Below, one piece after another: positions 7,448-15,506 of a stretch of DNA of 21,257 nucleotides. Origin of the DNA: Bacteroidales bacterium. GTDB lineage: Bacteria > Bacteroidota > Bacteroidia > Bacteroidales > UBA932. Position 1 is the stretch's first letter. Every line of letters begins with the position of its first letter. The stretch covers positions 1 to 21,257 of the forward strand of contig JAEENZ010000108.1 in the NCBI GenBank assembly GCA_016283985.1, in the 5' to 3' direction. The notes under the pieces were generated by a model. That model was not told where the DNA came from, did no database searches, and saw only the letters and a program-made list of their open reading frames with translations. Position numbers and translations under genes: made by a program.

Positions 7448-8791
7448 GTGGATTTGACCGACTTCATACTTGAGCACGAAAACGACGACCTCGCCGCCCT
7501 GGTGCTGCACCGCGACCGCTGGCCGGACGTGGACGTGGCGCTTGCGGCGGAGTGCATCGCTTCGCGAAGGAAACTGCGCCTGAAGGTGCCCGAGTGGTAT
7601 GCGGATCCGGGGATTGTATGTCCGCTGAGTTTGAGTGCGGAGCAGTGCAGCAGCACCGCCACGGCCAGCTACAAGGCCGCGGTTGTAGAGCCGGAGGCGA
7701 ATGCACGCCTCAGCGTGCACGGCGGAGGACGGGACGGAGCCTGCAAAGCAGGCGATGTCGGTAGTCCGGGAGCCGCGGGGGTTCTGGGGGCAGAGCCCCC
7801 ACAAAAGTCGATTCGCAGGATCGCCGATTTAACCGGCGGCCTGGGAATCGACTGCTGGCAGTTCGCCAAGGTGGCAGAGGCGGTGCTGTACAACGAAATG
7901 AATCCGGTGCTGTTCGAGGCGGCGAAGGCGAACTTGAAGCGTCTCGGATGCGATAACATCGAGTTCTCGCAGGTCTGCATTTCTGCGGAGACTCTGCCGG
8001 GGCTGCTGGATTCATTCAAGCCGGACCTGGTATTCGCCGATCCTGCCCGCCGTTCCGAAGGCCGCAAGGTCTTTATGCCGGAAGACTGCTCTCCGGACGT
8101 GCTGGCATTACAGGATATCGTTCTGGGGCGCGGATGCCGTTTCATGGTCAAGCTTTCGCCTATGGCGGATATCTCCTTGATGCTGCGCAAGTTCCACTGT
8201 GTAAAGGAGTTGCACGTGGTAGAGGCGGATGGCGAGTGCAAGGAACTGTTGTTGCTGATGGAGCCGGAATTCGCCGGCGAGACGACTTTGGTCGTAGCGA
8301 TTGCCGGTCATGCCGGCAATGACGGCGGGGATTTCCGTTTTACCATCAGCGAAGAAAAAGCCGCTGCACCAGTGTTCATTTCCGCCATGCCCGAACCGGG
8401 CCAGCTGCTTTTCGAACCAGGGCCTGCACTGGCTAAAAGCGGTGCATTTAAACTTATCAGCGAAAAGTATGGCCTCCGGAAACTTGGTCCGGACACACAT
8501 CTGTATATTATAGATTCAATAGTTTCCGATTTGGCGCCATACGGCAAATGGTTTGATATTCAGGAAGTTGCGCCATTCGGGAAGGCTTCCCTGCGCGATT
8601 TCGCCACCCGCTGGCCCGGCGCCGGCGTCACCGCCCGCGCCCTGCCGCTATCCAGCGACCAACTCCGCCTGAAGCTCGAATCGTTCTGGAACAATAATGC
8701 TCATTCCGGCGAACCCGGAATCCACCTTTTCGGCCTTGGTTCGTCAATCGGCCGATTAATCATCGCCGTCACTACTGATAAACTCAGATAA
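7448..8791 (+). CDS. Class I SAM-dependent methyltransferase with THUMP-like C-terminus
   Basis: 447 residues. The core has the SAM-binding motif I DLTGGLGID (residues 127-135), an NEMNP acidic-loop region and VFADPARRSEG in the motif IV position. The C-terminal part (EVAPFGKASLRDFATRWPGA to LFGLGSS) resembles the THUMP-like domain of a Bacteroidetes family usually annotated as a methyltransferase. Substrate is unknown; an RNA is likely by analogy with THUMP proteins. The start is a GTG at 7448; the first in-frame ATG is only near residue 151, inside the fold. Residues about 83-121, just before motif I, are a low-complexity Gly/Ala segment that looks like translated repeat DNA (see 7694-7810). 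It is the first gene of a plus-strand unit; the next gene starts two bases after its stop. Confidence 0.85.
   Translation: MDLTDFILEHENDDLAALVLHRDRWPDVDVALAAECIASRRKLRLKVPEWYADPGIVCPLSLSAEQCSSTATASYKAAVVEPEANARLSVHGGGRDGACKAGDVGSPGAAGVLGAEPPQKSIRRIADLTGGLGIDCWQFAKVAEAVLYNEMNPVLFEAAKANLKRLGCDNIEFSQVCISAETLPGLLDSFKPDLVFADPARRSEGRKVFMPEDCSPDVLALQDIVLGRGCRFMVKLSPMADISLMLRKFHCVKELHVVEADGECKELLLLMEPEFAGETTLVVAIAGHAGNDGGDFRFTISEEKAAAPVFISAMPEPGQLLFEPGPALAKSGAFKLISEKYGLRKLGPDTHLYIIDSIVSDLAPYGKWFDIQEVAPFGKASLRDFATRWPGAGVTARALPLSSDQLRLKLESFWNNNAHSGEPGIHLFGLGSSIGRLIIAVTTDKLR
7694..7810. repeat. Three-hairpin repeat-like insertion inside the methyltransferase gene
   Basis: Three perfect hairpins lie in about 100 bases: TGCACGC-CTCA-GCGTGCA (7702-7719), GCCTGC-AAA-GCAGGC (7739-7753) and TGGGGGC-AGA-GCCCCCA (7785-7801). 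The segment is GC-rich and translates to a Gly/Ala-rich stretch with no family motif. It sits between the conserved YKAAVV and RIADLTGG parts of the protein and keeps the frame. It resembles an intergenic palindromic element that has entered a coding sequence; the exact ends are estimates. Confidence 0.6.
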
Positions 8792-8793
8792 CT

Positions 8794-9492
8794 ATGTCCG
8801 GAAAAAGAAAATGTCTGACACTTGTAGTGGCGTGGTTGCTTGGGGTGCTGCCGATGACGGCGGGCGTCCCTTATGAGGTTGCCTTGCTGGGTGTCGGCGG
8901 ACAGAACCGGACATGGGTCGGCTATGGTGGCGGGGCTCTGCAATTGAGCCTTCCGGTTTGTAAGAATCTGGACATACGGTCCGGTTTCCAGGGCCTCAGT
9001 TCCGGCGTCATGACGGGCCTTCTTCACGTGCAGCCCGCGTTTCCATTGAAGAAAGGACAGTTGTTCGCCGATGTAACCGGCTACTACGGCGGGTTTTACA
9101 AATACGGCATCGACGAATGGCTCACCGCCGGGAGCGTCGGGTGGCGGAATGATCATCTAAGCGCCCAATTCGGACTGAGTGTCCGCTGGATCCTGGACAG
9201 GGAAAGTACCGACAAAGTTGTGGAACCGATAGATCCCTTCTATCGCATTGCATACCGGCTGAAGACCGATGACGCCACCTGGAACCTCTCCGGGGGCGTG
9301 GCAAATTATTCCCGCTACCAGGTGGAAAGGGCCATGGAACCCGTTTTCTTCCTGGAGGGCTACTACCGTCTGGGAGAGCATCTTTCTCTGATTGGGGAAC
9401 TGAATGTCAATCCCACCGGCATGTTTCATCTTACGGCCTCCTGGTACGGATTCAGTGCCGGGATTGGTTTAAGTTACCGCTTCGCCCTATGA
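8794..9492 (+). CDS. Small outer-membrane beta-barrel protein, unknown function
   Basis: 232 residues. A signal peptide is visible (basic MSGKRK, hydrophobic run LTLVVAWLLGVLPM, cleavage near TAG). The rest has alternating hydrophobic and polar residues with many Gly, Tyr and Trp, such as GYGGGALQLSLPV, LFADVTGYYGGFYKYG and FFLEGYYRLGEHLSLIGEL. It ends ...GIGLSYRFAL, with the aromatic residue near the C-terminus common in outer-membrane barrels. About eight to ten strands could fit. I do not recognise a named family. It begins two bases after the methyltransferase stop and overlaps the next gene by four bases (ATGA), so the three genes are probably co-transcribed and the last two translationally coupled. 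The pairing with a lipoprotein phosphoesterase suggests an envelope role. Confidence 0.75.
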   Translation: MSGKRKCLTLVVAWLLGVLPMTAGVPYEVALLGVGGQNRTWVGYGGGALQLSLPVCKNLDIRSGFQGLSSGVMTGLLHVQPAFPLKKGQLFADVTGYYGGFYKYGIDEWLTAGSVGWRNDHLSAQFGLSVRWILDRESTDKVVEPIDPFYRIAYRLKTDDATWNLSGGVANYSRYQVERAMEPVFFLEGYYRLGEHLSLIGELNVNPTGMFHLTASWYGFSAGIGLSYRFAL

Positions 9493-10349
9493 AAAAGCCA
9501 TTGATCCTCGTTCTGACAGCCCTCTGCCTGAGCGCCTGCAACGTCGATTGGCTGGGTTTTGTATATACGCGCAGCGGTGATGCCGACGCACGTTTTACAC
9601 AGTCCATGGAGTATAACGCCAAGGCCGGATATGCATCCATTACCGTCACGGACGACAACTACAGCGTATTTGTGCTGACCGATGCGCATGTCACTGAAAA
9701 GGAAACCCGGAACATAGACCGATTCGTAACTGATCTGCTTGCCGATGAAAACGCTGCTCCTTTCTGGATCAATCTTGGTGACAGCGTCAATGACAAAAGC
9801 CAGGCGGACGTCTTCGCCAGCCATATCGGCCCTCTTGAGGCCGCCGGACTGCGACATTTTCCCACCGCCGGAAACCACGATGTCTACTTCGGCGAATGGA
9901 ATGACTGGGTTTCACGCTTCCATACCTCCTCATACTGGTTCGAAGTCCTTACTCCGGGCCGCGGCAAAGACCTTTTCCTTTCCCTGGAATCGGCCGGCGG
10001 TACACTCGGCCGCAGCCAGCGTGCCTGGGCAGAGGAGATTCTGACCGACGGCCAAGGGAAATACGACCACATCACCGTATTCACACATACGCATTTCTGG
10101 AAGCGGGACATTTCCCAAGGCACAACCGGCAACTTCGCTCTCGAAGAAACCTACGACCTGGCCGGTCTCTTTGCGCGTACGGGCGTCGATATCGTCCTGA
10201 CCGGTCACGATCATGCCACCGAAACGACGGTCTTCAAGGGTGTCCGTTTCGAAACGCTGGAAAGTCTTAAGATGGGCGATATTTCACCCGGCTATAATAT
10301 CCTCACCTACGGCAAGACTATCGGGCGGAACTTCGTTCCCGTGGAGTAG
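9489..10349 (+). CDS. Lipoprotein calcineurin-like metallophosphoesterase
   Basis: 286 residues. The N-terminus MKKPLILVLTALCLSAC is a lipoprotein signal with lipobox LSAC and lipidation at C17, so the mature protein is membrane anchored, facing the periplasm or cell surface. Metallophosphoesterase motifs appear in order: D65-A-H67, GDS with D98, GNHD (N129, H130), THTHFW (H200, H202) and GHDH (H240, H242). These residues hold two metal ions in this superfamily, so activity is expected. The substrate is unknown (phosphodiester, phospholipid or nucleotide are all possible). Its ATG overlaps the stop of the barrel gene by four bases, suggesting coupling. It ends one base before the convergent WbqC-family gene, with no room for a separate terminator. 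Confidence 0.88.
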   Translation: MKKPLILVLTALCLSACNVDWLGFVYTRSGDADARFTQSMEYNAKAGYASITVTDDNYSVFVLTDAHVTEKETRNIDRFVTDLLADENAAPFWINLGDSVNDKSQADVFASHIGPLEAAGLRHFPTAGNHDVYFGEWNDWVSRFHTSSYWFEVLTPGRGKDLFLSLESAGGTLGRSQRAWAEEILTDGQGKYDHITVFTHTHFWKRDISQGTTGNFALEETYDLAGLFARTGVDIVLTGHDHATETTVFKGVRFETLESLKMGDISPGYNILTYGKTIGRNFVPVE

Positions 10350-10350
10350 A

Positions 10351-10956
10351 TTACCTTAGCCAGCAGATAGATTCCGGACCTTCGTTGAACAGCAGGTCCA
10401 TGATGGACAGGCCCTGCACGAAGCCGAACTTATCGCGGAATACCTGCCAGTGGGGCCGCTCCAGGCCCAGATCCTGCATTATTGTATTCTCTCTCTTCGG
10501 ATGGATCAGCTCCCGGTAATCCTCCGCGGCCTGTGAATAATCAGCCGTTTCCAGAATAGACGGCGAGATGCCGATTTTGGAACAGAAGAAATCGATAAGA
10601 CACCGGTTCAACTCCCAAAGGGTGGCCGGATGCGAATCCAGAATCGAAAACAGCGCATCCTTATAATAAATAAAAAAAGGTGATGAGCTGTAGGCAGATT
10701 CTATGGCCCTTTCCGTTCGCAGCACCCAGGGTGTAGTGTACTCCACGCGTATTTCCTTGATTGGCAGCGAAAAAGTGCCGTTCTCATGAACAACCGGCAC
10801 GTTCAGCGATTCCACCCCGTTTGCCGTCAGGATCTGGCAGCGGTTGCGCCAACTCTGCTTCTGGTAGTTCTCGCACGCTTCCATATAAACAACAGAGTAC
10901 TTCGCCAGGAGGGCAAAGTACTCTATAGGAGGAAAGTATGCTGTAGTCAGCAGCAC
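10351..10956 (-). CDS. WbqC-family protein
   Basis: 201 residues. The sequence opens MLLTTAYFPPIEYFALLAKY and contains ENYQKQSWRNRCQIL, LNVPV, TTPWVLRTERAIESAYSSSPFF and WELNRCLIDF, the pattern of the WbqC-like family. Members are often found in polysaccharide or O-antigen loci, but their biochemical role is not established. There is no signal peptide or membrane segment. The start is an unusual GTG at 10956 that shares its first base with the lpxA stop (TAGTG), so translation is likely coupled to lpxA. It is the last gene of the lipid A operon and faces the phosphoesterase gene tail to tail. Linkage to lpxA suggests a role in LPS or lipid-linked sugar metabolism, an inference only. Confidence 0.85.
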   Translation of the reverse strand: MLLTTAYFPPIEYFALLAKYSVVYMEACENYQKQSWRNRCQILTANGVESLNVPVVHENGTFSLPIKEIRVEYTTPWVLRTERAIESAYSSSPFFIYYKDALFSILDSHPATLWELNRCLIDFFCSKIGISPSILETADYSQAAEDYRELIHPKRENTIMQDLGLERPHWQVFRDKFGFVQGLSIMDLLFNEGPESICWLR

Positions 10957-11768
10957 TACTCAATGAGTCCCTTCTCGCGGGAATCGTTACCACGGACGAT
11001 ACCGCGCTTGGAGTTCTTGATGAAGGTCAGGATCTCTTCCTTCTCGGGGCTGTCCGGGAAGCCCTGCTGGATACGTGCGCAGGCATCCGAAATGTTGTAA
11101 CCCTGGAAGTAAAGAAGATCGTAGATGTCCTTGATATTGCGGATGGTATCGCTGTCGAAACCGCGGCGGCGAAGGCCGACGAGGTTGACACCGGCATAGC
11201 AGACGGGCTCGCGGCCGCAGAGGGAATAAGGAGGGATGTCCTTGTTGACCTTGCTGCCTCCGCCGACCATGGCGTGCTTTCCGATATGGGAGAACTGATG
11301 TACCACGGTGCTTCCGCCGAGGATTGCCCAGTCGTCCACATCCGTCTCACCGGCTATGCCCACATAGCTTACGAGGATGCAGTGGCTGCCCACGGTGCAA
11401 TCGTGTGCCACATGCACGTAAGACATGATGAGGGTGTGGTCTCCAATCCTGGTGACACCCTTGCCGCTGGCCTTGGTGCCGCGGTTGATGGTGGCGCACT
11501 CACGGATGGTTACGTAATTGCCTATCTCTACATAAGTGACTTCTCCGTCGAATTTCAGGTCCTGGGGGATGGCCGCCACCACCGCACCGGGGAAGATTTC
11601 GCAGTGCTCTCCTATCTTGGCATAGGGGAAGATGGTTGCGTGGGGATGGACCTTTGTATAATCGCCAATCTCAACGTTGGCGTCGATGAATGCATAGGGG
11701 CCCACTTCAACGTGCTCGCCGAGCTTGGCGAGGGGGCTTACGCATGCAAGGGGATGAATGTTTGCCAT
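10956..11768 (-). CDS. lpxA: Acyl-ACP--UDP-N-acetylglucosamine O-acyltransferase
   Basis: 270 residues, near the usual 260. It shows left-handed beta-helix hexapeptide repeats (IGDYTKV, IGEHCEI, VGSHCIL and more), the IPQDLKFDGE loop, and VHVAHDCTVG with H122 as the expected catalytic base (E. coli His125). The C-terminus is helical with the GLRRRGF motif. The cytoplasmic enzyme adds a 3-hydroxyacyl chain to UDP-GlcNAc, the first step of lipid A synthesis. It starts four bases after the lpxC stop and its own stop touches the start of the WbqC-family gene. The order lpxD-lpxC-lpxA is seen in Bacteroidales, usually with an lpxC-fabZ fusion. Confidence 0.97.
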   Translation of the reverse strand: MANIHPLACVSPLAKLGEHVEVGPYAFIDANVEIGDYTKVHPHATIFPYAKIGEHCEIFPGAVVAAIPQDLKFDGEVTYVEIGNYVTIRECATINRGTKASGKGVTRIGDHTLIMSYVHVAHDCTVGSHCILVSYVGIAGETDVDDWAILGGSTVVHQFSHIGKHAMVGGGSKVNKDIPPYSLCGREPVCYAGVNLVGLRRRGFDSDTIRNIKDIYDLLYFQGYNISDACARIQQGFPDSPEKEEILTFIKNSKRGIVRGNDSREKGLIE

Positions 11769-11772
11769 AATC

Positions 11773-12669
11773 TCAAATCAATTTCTGCACGGCTTTAGCC
11801 GCATTCGTGTTAATCGTATGGCCAGGTTTGTACGCGCTTATATGGGCCCGGAGATATCCTCCCGCGAGCCTCATGTCTCCGATCAGGTCCAGCAGCTTGT
11901 GACGGCCGCATTCGTCCGGGAAGTTCAGCACGAGATTGCTGAGATACCCCTCGGGAGTAACGGAGAGTTTGGGTTGCTTGAAAAGGTTAGCCATCTGGGT
12001 AAGGACGGCATCCTCCACGGGATGCTCCACGACCACGATGGCATTGTCGACGTCGCCGCCCTTGACCAGCCCCTGGCTGGCAAGATACTGCACTTCATGG
12101 AAGAAGCAGAACGTGCGGCAAATGGCTATCTGCGAAGCGTAATCCACTGTCTCGTCCCAGTGAGCGGTCTGCACGCCGAGCACGCGGGAGCCGAAGTCTA
12201 CGGTTACATCGTATGAAAGATGGTCGGCAGGCTCGATACGTACCCAGGATCCACTCGCCTCATGCTTGATCTCGACGGTTTCGGGAATATCGAAATACCT
12301 GCGTTCGGCATCCTGCTCCACCAGGCCGTCGGCTGCGAAGGCCTTGACATAGAAACGGGCTGAGCCGTCCAGGATGGGCACCTCGACGTTGTCGATCTCC
12401 ACGATGGCATTGTCTATGCCCATGCCCGTGAAGGCAGACATCAGATGCTCGATGGTGGAAACTTTGGCTTCTCCCTTGGAAATGACCGTGCAGCGTGCGG
12501 TATTGGAGACGTTTTCAGCAAGTGCGGGGATTGTGACACCAAGGTCGGTGCGGATGAATACGAGACCCGTTCCGGCAGGGGCCGGAGATACTTTCATCTT
12601 TGAACTGGTTCCGGTGTGGAGACCTTTTCCTTCAAATGTGTAACTCTTGCTGAGGGTGCGTTCTTTCAT
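11773..12669 (-). CDS. lpxC: UDP-3-O-acyl-N-acetylglucosamine deacetylase, stand-alone
   Basis: 298 residues from the ATG at 12669 (MKERTLSKSYTFEGKGLHTG); a longer in-frame start at 12690 would read through the -7 box. Zinc and catalytic residues are present: STIEH with E74 and H75, KGGDVDNAIVV, GRHKLLDLIGD with H257 and D261, and GHTINTN with H284. LpxC removes the acetyl group in the committed step of lipid A synthesis. In many Bacteroidetes LpxC is fused to a C-terminal FabZ dehydratase of about 150 residues. Here the protein ends at AKAVQKLI, four bases before lpxA, so the fusion partner is absent. It has its own likely promoter box at 12679-12686. Confidence 0.96.
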   Translation of the reverse strand: MKERTLSKSYTFEGKGLHTGTSSKMKVSPAPAGTGLVFIRTDLGVTIPALAENVSNTARCTVISKGEAKVSTIEHLMSAFTGMGIDNAIVEIDNVEVPILDGSARFYVKAFAADGLVEQDAERRYFDIPETVEIKHEASGSWVRIEPADHLSYDVTVDFGSRVLGVQTAHWDETVDYASQIAICRTFCFFHEVQYLASQGLVKGGDVDNAIVVVEHPVEDAVLTQMANLFKQPKLSVTPEGYLSNLVLNFPDECGRHKLLDLIGDMRLAGGYLRAHISAYKPGHTINTNAAKAVQKLI

Positions 12670-12678
12670 AATAGCCCG

Positions 12679-12686
12679 CAAAGATA
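12679..12686 (-). promoter_or_regulatory. Candidate -7 box for lpxC-lpxA-wbqC
   Basis: The minus strand reads TATCTTTG, an exact TAnnTTTG match, in the 41-base gap between lpxD and lpxC. The -33 region is poor (TTTAG near 12710-12706). The start site would lie only a few bases before the lpxC ATG at 12669, giving a nearly leaderless mRNA. It would allow lpxC expression independent of the upstream genes. Confidence 0.5.
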
Positions 12687-12710
12687 GCAAATTTTTCTAT
12701 TATCTCTAAA

Positions 12711-13703
12711 TTACTCTCCCCCAGCCTGTTTGAACTTTGCGTAGCTGCGCATGTAGAGCATGTGCGGGATGGCCGGAGAGCCGAGTAGTATCTGGCCGCT
12801 CTTGCGCACAGGGCCGGCGATTCCGGCCTGGGCGCCAACGGTGGTATTGTCGGCTATCTTGATATGCCCCATAATGCCCACCTGGCCTCCAAAAATGCAG
12901 TTCTTGCCGATGATCGCGGAACCCGCCACGCCGCACTGGGCGGCCATCACGGTATTGTCCCCTATCACCACGTTGTGGGCTATCTGGCAGAGGTTGTCGA
13001 GACGCACGCCGTTGCCGATGATGGTGGATTCCATCTCGGCACGGTCGATGGTCGTGCCGGATCCTATTTCTACGTCGTTGCCAATGACAACATTGCCGAG
13101 GTGCTCTATCTTCTTCCAGCTGCCGTCCGGCTGAGGCGCGTTGCCGAAGCCGTCGGAACCGATGACGCAGTTGGCATGGAGGATGACGTTGTCTCCTATC
13201 TTCATTCCGGGGTAGATGACCACGCCCGGATAGATTATGCAGTGATGCCCGATTACGGTGCCTTCGCCTATGGTAACGTTGGAATGGATGATGCCGTAAT
13301 CCCCTATCCTGCAGTTCTTTCCGATGACGGTACCGGCTCCGACGGAGACCTTCCTGCCCAGCTTGGCACTGCAGGCGATGCGGCAGCTCCACGCACGGTG
13401 GCGCTTGTACATCTTCCGCTGGTCGGAAACATACTTGAGAAGCTCGGCTACCGCGTTGTAGGCATTCTCCACGCGTATCATCGTGGGCCCGACTTTCTGT
13501 TTGGGTTCAAAATCAGCATTCACCAGAAGCACGCTGGATTTGCTGGTGTACACGTACTGTTCGTACTTCGGATTTGCGTAGAAGCTGAGCGCTCCCGGCT
13601 TGCCGTGCTCGATCTTGGCAAAGGTGGTAATCCGAACTTCGGGGTCACCCTCGACGGTGCCCCGAAGAATTTCTGCTAACTGCTTGGCTGTCAACTGCAT
13701 CAT
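12711..13703 (-). CDS. lpxD: UDP-3-O-acylglucosamine N-acyltransferase
   Basis: 330 residues. The N-terminal domain ([16 protein letters not shown], then [14 protein letters not shown]) is the LpxD uridine-binding domain. From about residue 110 there are many hexapeptide repeats ([29 protein letters not shown]). H243 in QIAHNVVIG matches the catalytic His239 of E. coli; the SDGFG motif (184-187) is also present. The enzyme transfers the second hydroxyacyl chain in lipid A synthesis, after LpxC. The gene begins MM; the first ATG directly follows the stop codon of the FadL-like gene (TAAATGATG), so coupled translation is likely. It ends 41 bases before lpxC. Confidence 0.96.
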   Translation of the reverse strand: MMQLTAKQLAEILRGTVEGDPEVRITTFAKIEHGKPGALSFYANPKYEQYVYTSKSSVLLVNADFEPKQKVGPTMIRVENAYNAVAELLKYVSDQRKMYKRHRAWSCRIACSAKLGRKVSVGAGTVIGKNCRIGDYGIIHSNVTIGEGTVIGHHCIIYPGVVIYPGMKIGDNVILHANCVIGSDGFGNAPQPDGSWKKIEHLGNVVIGNDVEIGSGTTIDRAEMESTIIGNGVRLDNLCQIAHNVVIGDNTVMAAQCGVAGSAIIGKNCIFGGQVGIMGHIKIADNTTVGAQAGIAGPVRKSGQILLGSPAIPHMLYMRSYAKFKQAGGE

Positions 13704-15482
13704 TTAAAATCTCCATCCGAGTGTTAATACCGCGTCAAACTGGGAGAGAGCAGATTTGACAGACGGCGATACTATATCGTAGGTTTTCCCTCCAACAATA
13801 CCATCAGTATGGCTGAGATAATTGTCGTATGGGACATATTGACTGTCGTTCAATTTCGTGCGGCGGAAGGCTATGTCGGCATAGAATGATCCGGGAGACG
13901 AATACCCGGCGCCGAACGAATAAGAAACGATCCTGTCCGGAGCGTACTGGGCGGAACCGTCCACGAGCGAGTACTTTCCGCTTTCATAGTCGTTGAACCA
14001 TCTGTCGTAGTCGGCCGCATAGACGGTGTAACCTTCGTTGTCGGTGTAGTGGCGTTCGGGGCTGGTGGACATGTTGAAACCCGCACGGAGCGTGAAAGCC
14101 GGCATCACCCTGAACTCAGCACCTATCCTGAGGTTCTGCTGCAAACCACAGAAGAGCTTGTTCAGACGGTTGACACGGTAGAAAGGATCCTCATAGGTGA
14201 ATGTTGCGTCCACGTATTCCTGGCTGAACTTCATCACGCTGTAGTCCGTAAGTTCATAGTCCACGCTGAGAAGGCCGGAGCGGCCGAGAGTGTAGGCCAG
14301 GCCGAAGTTCGCGGTGTAGGGCGAACGGAAGTTGTAGGAAGCCTCGGCAGGATCGGAAGAGGACTTTGCGTTTTCGCTGGCATCCTGGAATTCCGAGTTC
14401 ACCTCCACGGACCATCTTTCACTGATGGTGTAGGCCGTAGGGGTCTTTATGGCTGCGCCGATGCGCACACCGGCCGTGGGCAGCCAGATGACTCCTATCT
14501 GGGCATTGATGCCGCTAATATCGGCCACGTAATTGTATTTGTACGTGCTGCCGAGATAGTGGGTGGCTTTGCCCTTCTCATAAGTCTTGCTGCTGGAGCT
14601 GTAGTATTCAGGTGTGACAGGGAAATCGGAGGGATCCTGAGCAGCCTCGTTGTAGTATTCGGAGTATTTGTATCCGCCGACCGGCATGTTCAGGTTGACG
14701 CCCAGGAACAGGCGGTTGTCGATGTTGACTCCGTAGTTCATCACCACGTCGTTCTTGGAACCGGTGCTGGTCACGCCTATGTTCTGCTTCAGCACTCCGA
14801 GCATCTCGTAACTGTAGTCGGAGCCCGTCTTGGTCACGGTTTCGGCGGAACCGAAATACGTGCCGGCGTCGCTGTTGTAGTTTATGAGGCCGCCGTCGTA
14901 TGCACAGATGGAATTCCAGGCATAACCGGAATCGAACATGTTGCTGTCTCCAAGGATATTACCGGGCATGCCGCTGGCGAAAGTGGCCAGGGCTCCGGTC
15001 ATGGAAGTATGATTCTCAAGCCCGGACGCGGAGAATATCTGCGTGTATGTCTGGCTGCGGTTCATGATGAAGCCGAAGTTCCAGGACAGGATGCCGGTGC
15101 GGTTGCCGGTCTCGAAACAAAGGTTCATGCCGATGTTGGGGATCGTCATCCGGGTTTTGCCGTTCTCGAAGCCTCCGTTATAGTTCGGAGCGCTCTGGGT
15201 GGCTGAATCGTATGAGGGTGCATAGGATGAAACGCTGTTCGAAGTCGTCCATCCGGTAGAGAATTCAAACTGAGAGAAAGCCGAAACCGATCCGCCAGCA
15301 GGGTTGATGGAAATGGTGCCGAGATCTCCGCCGATGGCGGTTACCGCGTTGCCCATGCCCAAGGTCCTGGCGGTGCCGTAGAAATTGTTCTGGCTGAATG
15401 TCAGGGCATCCGACACCGTCTGGCCCGAAGCGAGCGCAGCGATAAGCATCAGGGATGCGAGTGAAGTTATTGTCTTTTTCAT
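13704..15482 (-). CDS. OmpP1/FadL-type outer-membrane transport protein
   Basis: 592 residues. The signal peptide MKKTITSLASLMLIAALASG is followed by QTVSDALTFSQ. The region TARTLGMGNAVTAIGGDLGT and NPAGGS match the N-terminal part of the OmpP1/FadL/TodX family, which forms a 14-strand barrel with an N-terminal hatch. Later strands show barrel patterns (LRAGFNMS, VSYSFGAGYSSPGSFYADIAF) and the C-terminus AVLTLGWRF ends in phenylalanine. Family members pass hydrophobic compounds such as fatty acids across the outer membrane; the substrate here is unknown. It follows the Tyr/Trp-rich lipoprotein by 24 bases and abuts lpxD with no gap. This suggests an envelope-biogenesis operon, and a link between lipid uptake and lipid A acylation is only inference. 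Confidence 0.88.
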   Translation of the reverse strand: MKKTITSLASLMLIAALASGQTVSDALTFSQNNFYGTARTLGMGNAVTAIGGDLGTISINPAGGSVSAFSQFEFSTGWTTSNSVSSYAPSYDSATQSAPNYNGGFENGKTRMTIPNIGMNLCFETGNRTGILSWNFGFIMNRSQTYTQIFSASGLENHTSMTGALATFASGMPGNILGDSNMFDSGYAWNSICAYDGGLINYNSDAGTYFGSAETVTKTGSDYSYEMLGVLKQNIGVTSTGSKNDVVMNYGVNIDNRLFLGVNLNMPVGGYKYSEYYNEAAQDPSDFPVTPEYYSSSSKTYEKGKATHYLGSTYKYNYVADISGINAQIGVIWLPTAGVRIGAAIKTPTAYTISERWSVEVNSEFQDASENAKSSSDPAEASYNFRSPYTANFGLAYTLGRSGLLSVDYELTDYSVMKFSQEYVDATFTYEDPFYRVNRLNKLFCGLQQNLRIGAEFRVMPAFTLRAGFNMSTSPERHYTDNEGYTVYAADYDRWFNDYESGKYSLVDGSAQYAPDRIVSYSFGAGYSSPGSFYADIAFRRTKLNDSQYVPYDNYLSHTDGIVGGKTYDIVSPSVKSALSQFDAVLTLGWRF

Positions 15483-15506
15483 TTTCTTGACCTGTTTAAG
15501 TTGGGA

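Noticed and set aside
10349..10351. Bidirectional terminator between the phosphoesterase and WbqC genes
   Set aside because: The stop codons are one base apart and I found no stem with a flanking T-run around them.
14049..15206. Plus-strand open frame (385 codons) opposite the FadL-like gene
   Set aside because: The composition is a mirror of the barrel gene, and there is no signal peptide or known motif.
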